Shown: positions 49,124 through 57,629 of the stretch, in pieces
Numbering within the stretch: the stretch's first letter is position 1
Layout: each line of letters starts with the position of its first letter
Assembly: GCA_902779455.1 (NCBI GenBank)
Contig: CACZBS010000006.1
Coordinates: 94,038 to 158,037 of the forward strand
From: an uncultured Prevotellaceae bacterium
GTDB taxonomy: Bacteria; Bacteroidota; Bacteroidia; Bacteroidales; Bacteroidaceae
DNA length: 64,000 bases
Direction of reading: 5' to 3'
The notes under the pieces: model-generated
Seen by the model: only the letters and a program-made list of their open reading frames with translations
What the model was told of the DNA's origin: nothing
Databases searched by the model: none
Program-made: the position numbers and the translations under genes

Positions 49124-49888
49124 TTATTTGCTGGTTTCGAGAGAACTGCGTTTTGAGCGATGATAGCTGCGATAGTCGTCGAGCGGAATTTCTACATCGG
49201 GCTCTTCCAGGACGCCCTCATGGGGCAGATGGAATCGGATGTACTTGATGCTGAGGCCGCGGTCGAGCCACATCCGTTCGTAGTAGGTCTGGATGCTGAC
49301 CTCAATGCCGTCGCTGTCGGCGTGGGTCGCATAGAGGTCGTCCGTCTGGACGTCGACGGGCAGGCCGTTCTTCCCGGCCATGAGCCGCGTGTAGGTGTAA
49401 AGGAAGTTCGAGTCGGTCTTCAGGTGGATGAGGCCCTGGTCGATGAGGAAGCGGCGATAGCGCTGCATGAAGTAGGTCGACGTCAGGCGCTTGCGTGGGT
49501 TCTTCATCTGCGGGTCGCTGAAGGTGAGCCATATCTCCTCCACCTCATCCTCGGCGAAGAAGCGGTCGATGATCTCGATGTTGGTGCGCAGGAAGGCGAC
49601 GTTCTTCAGGCCTTGCTGCAGGGCCAGCGTGGCGCCGGTCCACATGCGGGCTCCCTTGATGTCGACGCCGATGAAGTTGCGGTCGGGGTGGCGCTTGGCC
49701 AGCTCGACGGTGTATTCGCCCTTGCCGCATCCCAGTTCGAGGACGATGGGGTTCTGGTTGTTGAAGTATTGCTCGTGCCAACGTCCGCGCATGGCAAACG
49801 GAACGTCGCTCACCACCGAATAGGGGTACTGGAAGACGTTCTCATAGGTTTCCATGTCGGCAAACTTGGCCAGTTTTCCTTTGCTCAT
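49124..49888 (-). CDS. trmB: tRNA (guanine-N7)-methyltransferase
   Basis: 254 residues. The SAM-binding motif is [16 protein letters not shown] and the RNA-binding/catalytic block is [17 protein letters not shown] (the family's PDPWPK motif in its Bacteroidota form). TrmB makes m7G at position 46 of tRNA. The C-terminal ~40 residues extend beyond the E. coli protein and are typical of Bacteroidota. It is first in the leftward run and has a -7 box at 49911-49918. Confidence 0.95.
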   Translation of the reverse strand: MSKGKLAKFADMETYENVFQYPYSVVSDVPFAMRGRWHEQYFNNQNPIVLELGCGKGEYTVELAKRHPDRNFIGVDIKGARMWTGATLALQQGLKNVAFLRTNIEIIDRFFAEDEVEEIWLTFSDPQMKNPRKRLTSTYFMQRYRRFLIDQGLIHLKTDSNFLYTYTRLMAGKNGLPVDVQTDDLYATHADSDGIEVSIQTYYERMWLDRGLSIKYIRFHLPHEGVLEEPDVEIPLDDYRSYHRSKRSSLETSK

Positions 49889-49910
49889 TTCGCACGTATG
49901 TATTTGGGTG

Positions 49911-49918
49911 CAAAATTA
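49911..49918 (-). promoter_or_regulatory. -7 box of the trmB operon
   Basis: Minus strand reads TAATTTTG followed by C, 23 nt before the trmB start codon. Confidence 0.55.
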
Positions 49919-49976
49919 CGAAAAAGAATCGACACAGCCAAAAACTTGCTGATATTTCAACGTTTTCTAACAAATG

Positions 49977-50351
49977 TTAGATTCCGAGCAGATTGCGGAC
50001 CACAAACCACAACGGGACGGCTGCGGCCAGCGACAGGCATGCCGTGCGGCCTTCGACGACCTCGCGCAGCCGCGTCTGAGCCTTCCCCGTCAGCACGAGG
50101 CGCTCGAGCGCGAACAGCAGGACGTAGATGATGACGAGCGGGAGGAAGGCGTTGTAGGAGATGGCTTCCATCGGGTGGCCGTTGGCCAGTGCATGCACGA
50201 AGCGCTGCATGCCGCAGCCAGGGCAGCTGAGCCCCGTCAGCCGATGGAACAGGCACGGCGGAAACAACTGATACTCCGCAGGATTGAACCTGCGGAGTAT
50301 CGCTATGACCATCAAGATGATGATGACTGTAATGGAAAGTCTCAGTCTCAA
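49977..50351 (-). CDS. DUF2752 membrane protein
   Basis: 124 residues with three helices. The family hallmark FPPCLFHRLTGLSCPGCGMQR is at 30-50, with Cys residues that may be redox or metal-linked. DUF2752 proteins are small membrane proteins of unknown role found beside CD225/dispanin-like proteins, as here (12 nt from the next gene). Function unknown. Confidence 0.85.
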   Translation of the reverse strand: MRLRLSITVIIILMVIAILRRFNPAEYQLFPPCLFHRLTGLSCPGCGMQRFVHALANGHPMEAISYNAFLPLVIIYVLLFALERLVLTGKAQTRLREVVEGRTACLSLAAAVPLWFVVRNLLGI

Positions 50352-50363
50352 ATAGCAGTCGGC

Positions 50364-50708
50364 TTACTTCTGCATCATGTTCTGAAGCATCTCCTGATAC
50401 ATCTCCATGCCGCCCATGGCGTAGAACCAGACGGCCTGGAAGATCATACTGGCGACCAGGACGCCGATGGAAATCCATCCGAACAGGCCGGCCCGACGGC
50501 CTGACTGCCAGGCCATTTCCTGCTGGCCCATCATCATGTATTTCCGGACGTCGCTCGACTTCACTATTGCGATGATGGCAAAGACAATCGAGAGGATGTT
50601 GCAGCACAAGATCGACAGCACCAGCGCCACGATGGCCAGCGCCTTGTGATCCTCGACGGGCATCATGTTGCTGGGGCTGCCCGCATTTTGATTCTGATAG
50701 TATTCCAT
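50364..50708 (-). CDS. CD225/dispanin-like membrane protein
   Basis: 114 residues. Short polar N-terminus, then helix ~25-47 (LAIVALVLSILCCNILSIVFAIIAIVKSSDV), a CD225-like basic/Gln-rich loop (YMMMGQQEMAWQSGRRAGLF), helix ~77-98 (GWISIGVLVASMIFQAVWFYAM) and a Met-rich tail. Matches the CD225/dispanin (DUF4190-related) family of two-helix membrane proteins; role unknown. It is followed by the DUF2752 gene. Confidence 0.8.
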   Translation of the reverse strand: MEYYQNQNAGSPSNMMPVEDHKALAIVALVLSILCCNILSIVFAIIAIVKSSDVRKYMMMGQQEMAWQSGRRAGLFGWISIGVLVASMIFQAVWFYAMGGMEMYQEMLQNMMQK

Positions 50709-50735
50709 TTTGTTTCTTTGTTGTTATAATATGCA

Positions 50736-51752
50736 TTATTCGATGACGACGCGCGTCCAGCCGTGCTTGTCCTCGATGGTGCCGTACTGAATGCCGCGCA
50801 GCGTGTCGTAGAGCTTCTTCGACAGGGGGCCGGGATTCGGGCCGAAGTTGTAGCGCTTGCCCGTGTCGAGGTCGTCGATGTAGGAGATGGGCGAGATGAC
50901 GGCTGCCGTGCCGCAGGCGCCGGCCTCCTCGAAGGTCTCCAGCTCCTCTTCGGGCACGGGCCGACGCTCGACCTTCATGCCGAGGTCCTCGGCAATCTGC
51001 ATGAGCGAGCGGTTGGTGATGGAGGGCAGGATAGAGGTCGACTTCGGGGTGATGTACGTGTTGTTCTTGATGCCGAAGAAGTTGGCAGCGCCACATTCGT
51101 CGATGTATTTCTTCTCCTTGGCGTCGAGATAGAACTCGCTGGCGTAGCCCTTGTCGTGGGCAATCTGGTGGGCAAAGAGCGAGGCGGCGTAGTTGCCGCC
51201 CACTTTATACTTACCCGTGCCGAGAGGTGCCGAGCGGTCATAGTCGCGCATGATGGCATAGGGGTTGCCGGCGAAGCCTCCCTTGAAGTATGGGCCGACG
51301 GGGGTGACGAAGATGAGGAACAGGTATTCGTGAGCCGGCGACACACCAACCTGCGGGTTGATGCCGATGAGCAGCGGGCGCAGATAGAGCGTGGCTCCGC
51401 TCTCGTAGGTCGGGATCCATTCCTGATTCAGCCGCACCACCTTCTCGCACATCTCGATGAAGCGTTCGGTGGGCAGTTCGGGCATGCAGATGCCGCGGCA
51501 GGTCGACTGCAGGCGCTCGGCATTGGCGTCCGGGCGGAACAGGCGCACCTTGCCGTCGGGGCAGCGATAGGCCTTCAGGCCCTCGAAGGCTTCCTGTCCG
51601 TAGTGCAGGCAGGCAGCCGCCATGTGCATCTTGATGTACTCGTCGGAGCAGACTTCAATCTCGCCCCACTTGCCGTCGCGATAGTAGCAACGGACGTTGT
51701 AGCTGGTCTTGATGTAACCAAACGGGAGTTTTCCCCAGTCCAAGTCTTTCAT
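50736..51752 (-). CDS. ilvE: Branched-chain amino acid aminotransferase
   Basis: 338-residue class IV PLP aminotransferase (BCAT, eukaryotic-like/type II group). The PLP lysine lies in GTGKYKVGGNYAASLF. EACGTA-type block EEAGACGTAAVISPI and NFGPNPGPLSKKLYDTLRGIQYG close the protein. It makes valine, leucine and isoleucine from their 2-oxo acids with glutamate. It is a single gene with its own -7 box; the length is normal. Confidence 0.96.
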   Translation of the reverse strand: MKDLDWGKLPFGYIKTSYNVRCYYRDGKWGEIEVCSDEYIKMHMAAACLHYGQEAFEGLKAYRCPDGKVRLFRPDANAERLQSTCRGICMPELPTERFIEMCEKVVRLNQEWIPTYESGATLYLRPLLIGINPQVGVSPAHEYLFLIFVTPVGPYFKGGFAGNPYAIMRDYDRSAPLGTGKYKVGGNYAASLFAHQIAHDKGYASEFYLDAKEKKYIDECGAANFFGIKNNTYITPKSTSILPSITNRSLMQIAEDLGMKVERRPVPEEELETFEEAGACGTAAVISPISYIDDLDTGKRYNFGPNPGPLSKKLYDTLRGIQYGTIEDKHGWTRVVIE

Positions 51753-51826
51753 ATATTATATAAGTTTAAAGGTTAAAACTTTTGCATCGTTTTCCTTTTT
51801 GTGTGTGGTTCTTCTGAACCATGGTG

Positions 51827-51834
51827 CAAAGATA
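51827..51834 (-). promoter_or_regulatory. -7 box of ilvE
   Basis: Minus strand reads TATCTTTG followed by C, 75 nt upstream of the ilvE start. Confidence 0.55.
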
Positions 51835-51869
51835 AGCAGAAAAACTGACAGGTGCAAATTTTTTTAGCC

Positions 51870-52052
51870 TTATTTGCCTTTTTCCAGGATTTTCTTTATC
51901 TCACTGTCTGTCTTGACGAGCTTGTCCTTACACTGTTTGATGAGGCTTTGGGCTGTTTTGAGTTGCTGGGCGAGCTCGTCGACGGAGACGTCGCCCTGTT
52001 CCATCTTCTCGACGATGGACTCGAGTTGTCGGAGGGATTCTTCGTAGGTCAT
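51870..52052 (-). CDS. xseB: Exodeoxyribonuclease VII small subunit
   Basis: 60 residues, MTYEESLRQLESIVEKMEQG to KKILEKGK, the full-length small XseB with two helices and the LESIVEKME motif. The start overlaps the xseA stop by 4 nt (ATGA). It forms the ExoVII complex with XseA for degrading single-stranded DNA in both directions. A larger open frame covering this gene on the same strand (51870-53150) is an out-of-frame shadow of xseA and was rejected. Confidence 0.92.
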   Translation of the reverse strand: MTYEESLRQLESIVEKMEQGDVSVDELAQQLKTAQSLIKQCKDKLVKTDSEIKKILEKGK

Positions 52053-53341
52053 ATTACTTTTGATTTGAGGGTTCCTTTTTCCAGTTGGGTCAGCAGCAGG
52101 TCGCCGGGCCTGACCTGCGAGGGATCGCGCAGGGCGACGCCTCCGACCGTGGTGATGCTGTAGCCCCGGCGGAGCATCAGGGCCGGGTCGAGTGAGCGTG
52201 TGCGCTGTTCGAGCAGTTCGAGGCGGTGGCGTTCGCGCTCGATGCGCTGGGTGCTCGTCGCGGCGCACTGCATCTGATGGAGTTCTATCCGTTGCTGCTC
52301 GCGGTCCAGCCGGCGCTGGATGAGGGCCGTCAGGTGCTGCCCGAGGCGGTCGAGGCGTGCCTCCTGGCGGGTGCGGACGAGTGAGAAGAGTGGGGGGATG
52401 CGCTCGGCGAGCCGGCTGAGCCGCATCTGCTCCAGTTCCATGCGGCTCTGTGCGTAGCGCGTGAGGCGCTCCTCGGAGAGCTCGATGCGCTGCAGCAGTT
52501 GTTCGGCCTGGTCGATGAGGTGTTGTGCGGCGGCCGTGGGCGTCTTCACGCGCAGATGGCTCACCATGTCGAGGATGCTCTCGTCGCGGTCGTGGCCGAT
52601 GCCGGTGATGATGGGCAGTGGGAACTGTGCGACGTTCTCGGCCAGGGCCAGCGTGTCGAATCCTGACAGGTCGGCCGTGGCGCCTCCGCCGCGGATGATG
52701 ACGACGCAGTCGAACATGTCGAGCGACGAGTAGATGTCGTTCAGAGCCTTGATGATGCTCTGCTCCACCTGTTCGCCCTGCATCGTGGCGGGGAACAGCC
52801 GGGTCTGGAAGGCGAAGGGCGTGTCGGCCAGCTGAGCCGCGAAGTCGCCATAGCCGGCTGCCGTCGCGCTGCTGACGACGGCGATGCGCAGGCAGGGCAG
52901 GGGCAGGCTCAGCTCCTTCTGCAGGTCGAAGATGCCCTCCTCGCGCAGCTGTCGGATGATCTCCTGGCGGCGGCGCGCCATGTCGCCGAGGGTGAAGTTG
53001 GGGTCGATGTCGCTGACGATCCATGAGAATCCGTAGGCCTCGTGGAACTGTGCGTAGACCTTCAGCCTCACCTTCATCCCGGCGTGTAGCTGCTGGCCGG
53101 TGATGCGCGTGAAGTAGGGGCCCGCCATGGCCCACGTCGAGCGCCAGCACTTGGCTTGTGCGCGGGCCACGGGCGTGTTCGATTGCTCATCTTTCTGGAT
53201 GAGCTCCATGTAGCAATGTCCTTTCGACTCGCGGCATTCCGACAGCTCCGCCTCCACCCAGTATTCGCGGTTGAGTGTCCGCTCGATGGTCATGCGCACC
53301 ATCGAGTTCAGTTCCAGCAGTGTCAGTGTCTCGTCTCTCAT
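52049..53341 (-). CDS. xseA: Exodeoxyribonuclease VII large subunit
   Basis: 430 residues. N-terminal OB-fold (~1-105, LTLLELNSMVRMTIERTLNREYWVEAELSE), then the catalytic region (~115-310) with AVVSSATAAGYGDF, GGGATADLSGFD, GIGHDRDESILDMVSHLRVK TPTAAAQ, then coiled-coil helices. It is the catalytic part of ExoVII, processive on single-stranded DNA, used in repair. It is followed by xseB with a 4-nt overlap. Confidence 0.95.
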   Translation of the reverse strand: MRDETLTLLELNSMVRMTIERTLNREYWVEAELSECRESKGHCYMELIQKDEQSNTPVARAQAKCWRSTWAMAGPYFTRITGQQLHAGMKVRLKVYAQFHEAYGFSWIVSDIDPNFTLGDMARRRQEIIRQLREEGIFDLQKELSLPLPCLRIAVVSSATAAGYGDFAAQLADTPFAFQTRLFPATMQGEQVEQSIIKALNDIYSSLDMFDCVVIIRGGGATADLSGFDTLALAENVAQFPLPIITGIGHDRDESILDMVSHLRVKTPTAAAQHLIDQAEQLLQRIELSEERLTRYAQSRMELEQMRLSRLAERIPPLFSLVRTRQEARLDRLGQHLTALIQRRLDREQQRIELHQMQCAATSTQRIERERHRLELLEQRTRSLDPALMLRRGYSITTVGGVALRDPSQVRPGDLLLTQLEKGTLKSKVI

Positions 53342-53439
53342 TATCTCTTATCGGCACGCTTCGCGTGGAAATTGTTCAAAATTTATTTCAAAATTTATTA
53401 TAGTAATCGTTAAAGAGTAACTCGGAATAGAAAAGATAG

Positions 53440-53588
53440 AGACCCCACCCCCAACCCCTCCCCTTGAAGGGAGGGGAGAAGCCTCCCCCGACCCCTTCGA
53501 AGGAGGGGAGTGGCTGCCGCACTGCTCGTCGTGGATGACGGCGCAGCTGCTCCCCTCCCTTCAAGGGGAGGGGTTGGGGGTGGGGTCT
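53440..53588. repeat. Family A palindromic element (between xseA and the subtilase gene)
   Basis: Left end AGACCCCACCCCCAACCCC, right end its inverse complement, with internal GCCTCCCCCGACCCC arms. The core carries GGATGACGGCGCAGC, the reverse orientation of the other copies. Confidence 0.8.
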
Positions 53589-53678
53589 CTATCTTTTTCA
53601 CACCGAAGTCGTTCATTATCTGTTACTTTTACTGTTGTGCTTTTATTTCTGAATAATTACCACGCGAAGCGTGCCGTC

Positions 53679-55091
53679 TTATAAATCCGTTGTCATGGAC
53701 GCTTTGCTGAAGTCAGGCACGCCGTAGCCGAAGATGTTGGTGGGCTCGGCATAGTCAGAGGCGGAGCGGCGCACGAGGTTGATGATCTCGAGGGCCGTCT
53801 TCGTGGGTAGTGCCTGCCAGAGACAGGCAGTGAGGCCGCAGACGATGGGCGTGGAGAACGAGGTGCCCATGTCGCGCACCAGCGTGCCGCGACCGGAGAT
53901 GAGCACTGCGGGGGCCCCCTGTGCTACGACGTCGGGCTTGACGCGGCCGTCCTGCGAGGGACCTACGCTGGAGAACGACGCCAGCCGGCGGTCGGGTGTG
54001 ATGGCGCCTATGGTCAGTATGTCAGGTGCATCGGCCGGCACGCCGATCTTCTTCCATTGTCCCATGCCCGAGTTGCCGGCCGAGTTGCAGAGCACGATGC
54101 CCTTGCGGGCCAGCAGGGCGGCCTCGCGCGAGATGTGGGCCGTGCGTCCGTCGAGCTCCTGCAGTCGGTAGCTGCCGCGGTCGTCGTCGAAGGTGTAGTA
54201 GCCGAGGCTCGAGTTGATCACGTCGACGCCCAGCGAGTCGGCCATCTCGGCTGCCATGGCCCAGAAGTCCTCCTCGATGGGCTGCTCGAAGCTCGGCTCC
54301 TCGCAGCGCAGCAGCCAGTAGGCCGCCTCGGGGGCCGACCCCATGACCACCTCGGGCGCCTGGGCGGCCATGGCCGAGAGCACCTTGGTGCCGTGGTCGA
54401 TGCGGCGGGCTGCGTCGGCGTCAGGCGTCTTGCCCGGGGTGCTGATGGACGCAGGCACGAGGTCGCGCAGCCCCAGGATGCGCGTCGCGCGGAAGGCGGG
54501 GATGCGGTCGTAGTTCTGGAATCCGCCGTCGAGGATGGCAATGGTCATGCCGCGTCCGCGATAGCCGGCCTCATGCAGGCGGTCGCCGCCGAGCATCTCC
54601 AGCTGCGGGCGGGCCATGCCGAGCGGGTCGTTCTTGACGGAGTCCCATTTGTTGAAGTTGTCGTGCACCGTCCAGCGGATGTTCTCCTGCTTCTCTATGG
54701 AGTCGGGGGCGACGAAGACGCAGCGGGCCCCGGCGACGCAGGGCAGCTGGGCCAGCCGGGCCAGGGCCAGGGAGTCGGCCGACAGGGCCAGCACCGTGTT
54801 CTGCCATCGGCTGGTGCCAATGACCTCTATGCCCTCCGTCTCGAACTGCCTGAGATAATGCCGGCTGACGGGCAGGTCGGTCGAGTCGAGGCTGAGGCCC
54901 TGCCGCTGGCGCCGCTCCAGACTTTTGCGCGAGAGGAATCGGTGGGGCTTGTCGAGCGAGTAGGGCGATCCCTGCTTGTCGACCAGCTGATAGCGGTAGG
55001 CGTAGGTCTTCGGTCCGGGCCGTTTCACCTTGGCGGCGCTTGCCGCGAGGGCGGCCGAGAGCAGCATGATGATGCAGAAAATGCGGGTCAT
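53679..55091 (-). CDS. Subtilisin-family (S8) serine protease
   Basis: 470 residues with a signal peptide (CIIMLLSAALAASAA). It has a short propeptide (~22-135), then a compact S8 domain with Asp188 (ILDGGFQNYD), His233 (DHGTKVLSAMA), Asn of the oxyanion (SAGNSGMG) and Ser411 (GTSFSTP). No sorting tail is visible. Expected to be an exported (periplasmic or surface) protease. Single gene with a promoter at 55119-55126. Confidence 0.92.
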   Translation of the reverse strand: MTRIFCIIMLLSAALAASAAKVKRPGPKTYAYRYQLVDKQGSPYSLDKPHRFLSRKSLERRQRQGLSLDSTDLPVSRHYLRQFETEGIEVIGTSRWQNTVLALSADSLALARLAQLPCVAGARCVFVAPDSIEKQENIRWTVHDNFNKWDSVKNDPLGMARPQLEMLGGDRLHEAGYRGRGMTIAILDGGFQNYDRIPAFRATRILGLRDLVPASISTPGKTPDADAARRIDHGTKVLSAMAAQAPEVVMGSAPEAAYWLLRCEEPSFEQPIEEDFWAMAAEMADSLGVDVINSSLGYYTFDDDRGSYRLQELDGRTAHISREAALLARKGIVLCNSAGNSGMGQWKKIGVPADAPDILTIGAITPDRRLASFSSVGPSQDGRVKPDVVAQGAPAVLISGRGTLVRDMGTSFSTPIVCGLTACLWQALPTKTALEIINLVRRSASDYAEPTNIFGYGVPDFSKASMTTDL

Positions 55092-55118
55092 TTCTTTCGG
55101 GTTTTCAGTTTGAGCCTA

Positions 55119-55126
55119 CAAAATTA
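55119..55126 (-). promoter_or_regulatory. -7 box of the subtilase gene
   Basis: Minus strand reads TAATTTTG, 28 nt before the start codon at 55091. Confidence 0.55.
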
Positions 55127-55274
55127 CGAATAAAAAACGAAACGGCCAAATATTCCGGGTAAAAGAGTTGGCGGGCGTAATGCCTGTTTTGAGGCTGGCA
55201 ATGTAATAAAAAGTGACAATATTTGATATTTGTATCATAATCGCTTGATTTTTAGACGGATAAAATTCGGCGGA

Positions 55275-55362
55275 AAAAGAAGCGGTGCTTTTTGATTGAA
55301 AAAGCGGTGCTTCTCGACTCGAGAAGCGGTCCTTTTTGCCCCGAGAAGCGGTGCTTTTCTCG
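55275..55362. repeat. Family E repeat array
   Basis: Five AGAAGCGGTGCTTTTTG/CTCGAGAAGCGGTCC units in tandem, upstream of the MATE gene and outside its promoter (55435-55466). Confidence 0.7.
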
Positions 55363-55434
55363 CGGACGGGCGACGAATGTCGTGATTTTTCGCAGTCGTT
55401 GCGGGTGGTCTTTTCTTTTTTTTAATCCGCAAAA

Positions 55435-55466
55435 TTTGGCCGTATCGGAAAAACGTTGTAACTTTG
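55435..55466 (+). promoter_or_regulatory. Promoter of the MATE-kinase-rmlB run
   Basis: TTTG (55435-55438), 20-nt spacer, TAACTTTG (55459-55466). Very good match to the Bacteroidota consensus. The start codon is at 55477, so the leader is only a few nt long. Confidence 0.75.
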
Positions 55467-55476
55467 CAAACGAAAT

Positions 55477-56832
55477 ATGGATAACAAGCAGAGAGCACTT
55501 GAGCTGGGCCAGAAGCCTGTGGGCGGATTGCTGTTGCAGTATGCCCTCCCGGCCATCGTGGCCATGTCGGCCTCCTCCTTATATAATATCATCGACCGCG
55601 CCTTCATCGGCCAGGTCGTAGGCCCTGACGCCATTGCCGGCCTCGGCATCACCTTCCCCTTCATGAACCTCAGCGGAGCCTTCGGCGCGGCTGTCGGCGT
55701 GGGCGCCTCGACGTGCATCAGCGTCAAGCTGGGTCAGCGCGATTATCGCACGGCGGAGCACCTGCTGGGCAACACCGTCACGCTCAACCTCATCATCGGC
55801 CTGCTGTTCATGGTCGTCTGCTTCATCTTCCTCGACCCCGTCCTGCGATTCTTCGGCGCCAGCGACGTGACCCTGCCCTACGCCCGCGAGTTCATGCAGG
55901 TCATCCTGGCCGGCAACATCATCACCCACATGTATTTCGGCATGAACGCCGTCCTGCGCGCCGCGGGCAAGCCTCGCCACGCCATGTACGCCACGCTCTT
56001 CACCGTCGGAATGAACATCCTGCTCGTCATCGCCTTCGTCTGGTGGTTCCGCTGGGGCATACGCGGTGCGGCCCTGGCCACGGTCACCTCGCAGACGATG
56101 GCCCTCTGCTGGCAGATGTGGGTCCTCAGCGACCGCCGCGAGCTGCTCCACCTGAAGCGGGGCATCTATCGCCTGCGGGCCGACCTCGTGCGCAACATCC
56201 TCTCGATCGGCATCTCGCCCTTCCTGATGAACGTCACGTCGTGCATCATCGTCATCTTCATGAACAACCAGTTCGTGCGCTATGGCGGCGACATGGCCGT
56301 TGGAGCCTACTCGATAGCCAACACCATCGCAATGGTCTTCTTCATGTTCGTCATCGGCGTCAACCAGGGCATGCAGCCCATCGCCGGATATAACTACGGC
56401 GCACGCAAGTACGACCGCATGTGGCGATGCCTCTGGCTGGCCATCGCCTCGGCCACCGCCATCCTCTTCGTCGGCTGGCTGCTGGCCATGCTCTTCCCCG
56501 TGCAGTTAGCCCGCATCTTCACCACCGACCCGACCCTCATCCAGATGTCGGCGCGGGGCATACGGCTCAACATGCTGGTCTTCGTCGTCGTCGCGTCGCA
56601 GGCAGTCATCACCAACTTCTTCCAGTGCATCGGCAAGGTGCGCATCAGCATCTTCCTGTCGCTCACCCGACAGCTCATCCTGCTCCTGCCGCTGGCCCTC
56701 GCCCTCCCCTTGTGGTGGGGACTCGACGGCGTGTGGTACTCCATGCCCGTGAGCGACTTCCTCTCGTTCATCATGACGATTCCCTTCCTGCTCTGGTTTA
56801 TGCGTAAATTCAAGTACAATGATCAGCGATAA
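55477..56832 (+). CDS. MATE-family efflux pump
   Basis: 451 residues, twelve predicted helices in two MatE halves (repeat signature YALPAIVAMSASSLYNIIDRA and PFLMNVTSCIIVIFMNNQF, each with GVNQGMQPIAGYN/DAIAGLGITFP-like blocks). MATE transporters extrude drugs or metabolites in exchange for Na+ or H+. It overlaps the kinase gene by 14 nt and probably leads a run ending with rmlB. The substrate is not predictable. Confidence 0.93.
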   Translation: MDNKQRALELGQKPVGGLLLQYALPAIVAMSASSLYNIIDRAFIGQVVGPDAIAGLGITFPFMNLSGAFGAAVGVGASTCISVKLGQRDYRTAEHLLGNTVTLNLIIGLLFMVVCFIFLDPVLRFFGASDVTLPYAREFMQVILAGNIITHMYFGMNAVLRAAGKPRHAMYATLFTVGMNILLVIAFVWWFRWGIRGAALATVTSQTMALCWQMWVLSDRRELLHLKRGIYRLRADLVRNILSIGISPFLMNVTSCIIVIFMNNQFVRYGGDMAVGAYSIANTIAMVFFMFVIGVNQGMQPIAGYNYGARKYDRMWRCLWLAIASATAILFVGWLLAMLFPVQLARIFTTDPTLIQMSARGIRLNMLVFVVVASQAVITNFFQCIGKVRISIFLSLTRQLILLLPLALALPLWWGLDGVWYSMPVSDFLSFIMTIPFLLWFMRKFKYNDQR

Positions 56833-57448
56833 TCATCTCATCATCAACGTGGGCCGACAGATAGGCTCCGGCGGACGCGTCATCGCCCGGCTGCTGGCCG
56901 ACCGCTTCGGCGCGCAGTTCTACGACAAGGAGCTGCTGCAGCTGGCCGCCCAGGAGAGCGGATTTGCCCCTGAGATCTTCGAAAAGAACGACGAGCACCG
57001 CGGATTTCTCCGCGCCCTCTTCAACCTCCAGCTGCCCCACATGAGCGAGCAGTCGGTCGTGACGAGCAACTTCTCGCAGGAGGGCCTCTTCAAGTTTCAG
57101 AGCGATGCCATCCGCCGCGCCGCCGAGCAGAACGACTGCTGCGTCTTCGTGGGCCGCTGCGCCGACTACGTGCTGCGCGACCTGCCCCAGTGTGTCAACA
57201 TCTTCATCACGGCCCCGATGGAATTCCGCATCGACCACGTCGCCGAGCGCCACCAGTGCTCGCGCGACGAGGCACGCCACCTCATCGAGAAGGGCGAGGC
57301 CCAGCGCGCCTCCTATTATAATTACTATACGGGCAAGCGCTGGGGCGCGGCCGAGGGCTATCACCTCTGCGTCGACGCCTCGCTGCTCGGGCTCGACCGC
57401 ACGGCCGACTTCATCGCCGGCTTCATCAAGCAATGGAGGGAAAAATGA
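56819..57448 (+). CDS. Cytidylate kinase-like family protein
   Basis: 209 residues. The P-loop-like GRQIGSGGRVIARLLADRFG at 12-31 lacks the classical GxxGxGKS/T and instead has GSGG, as in the cytidylate kinase-like (Cmk-related, PF13189) group. A middle lid is replaced by a long insertion (NLQLPHMSEQSVVTSN), and DASLLGLDRTADFI is the family's C-terminal motif. The substrate is unlikely to be CMP only; family function is unclear. The start overlaps the MATE gene by 14 nt and the stop overlaps the small membrane gene by 4 nt. Confidence 0.82.
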   Translation: MISDNHLIINVGRQIGSGGRVIARLLADRFGAQFYDKELLQLAAQESGFAPEIFEKNDEHRGFLRALFNLQLPHMSEQSVVTSNFSQEGLFKFQSDAIRRAAEQNDCCVFVGRCADYVLRDLPQCVNIFITAPMEFRIDHVAERHQCSRDEARHLIEKGEAQRASYYNYYTGKRWGAAEGYHLCVDASLLGLDRTADFIAGFIKQWREK

Positions 57449-57624
57449 AAGAATGGCTCGTAGAACTGCTCGTCGACACAATAGTTGCGGCAGTCGTTAC
57501 GTTATTATTCTATATCATACGCCTCGACCACTCGTGGGACGACGCCATGCGCACCTATGCCATGAGCTTCGCCATCATGCTGGTGCTTGGCATCTATCGT
57601 AAAATAAAAAGAAATAAAGAATAG
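57445..57624 (+). CDS. Small membrane protein of unknown function
   Basis: 59 residues from the ATG overlapping the kinase stop (ATGA); the frame is open a few codons further upstream. Two hydrophobic helices (WLVELLVDTIVAAVVTLLFYIIRL and YAMSFAIMLVLGIYRKIK) are joined by a short DHSWDDAM loop. It ends 5 nt before rmlB. Too short for a firm family call; the tight coupling supports that it is real. Confidence 0.6.
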   Translation: MKEWLVELLVDTIVAAVVTLLFYIIRLDHSWDDAMRTYAMSFAIMLVLGIYRKIKRNKE

Positions 57625-57629
57625 CACGT

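Noticed and set aside
47309-49156. 615-codon plus-strand frame opposite the LRR gene
   Set aside because: Shadow of the LRR repeats; it has no domain of its own.
51870-53150. 426-codon minus frame covering xseB and part of xseA
   Set aside because: Only its last 60 codons are real (xseB); the rest is an Arg/Pro-rich out-of-frame shadow of xseA.
53410-53616. Minus frame across a family A element
   Set aside because: Same repeat-derived translation as at 4461; no independent support.
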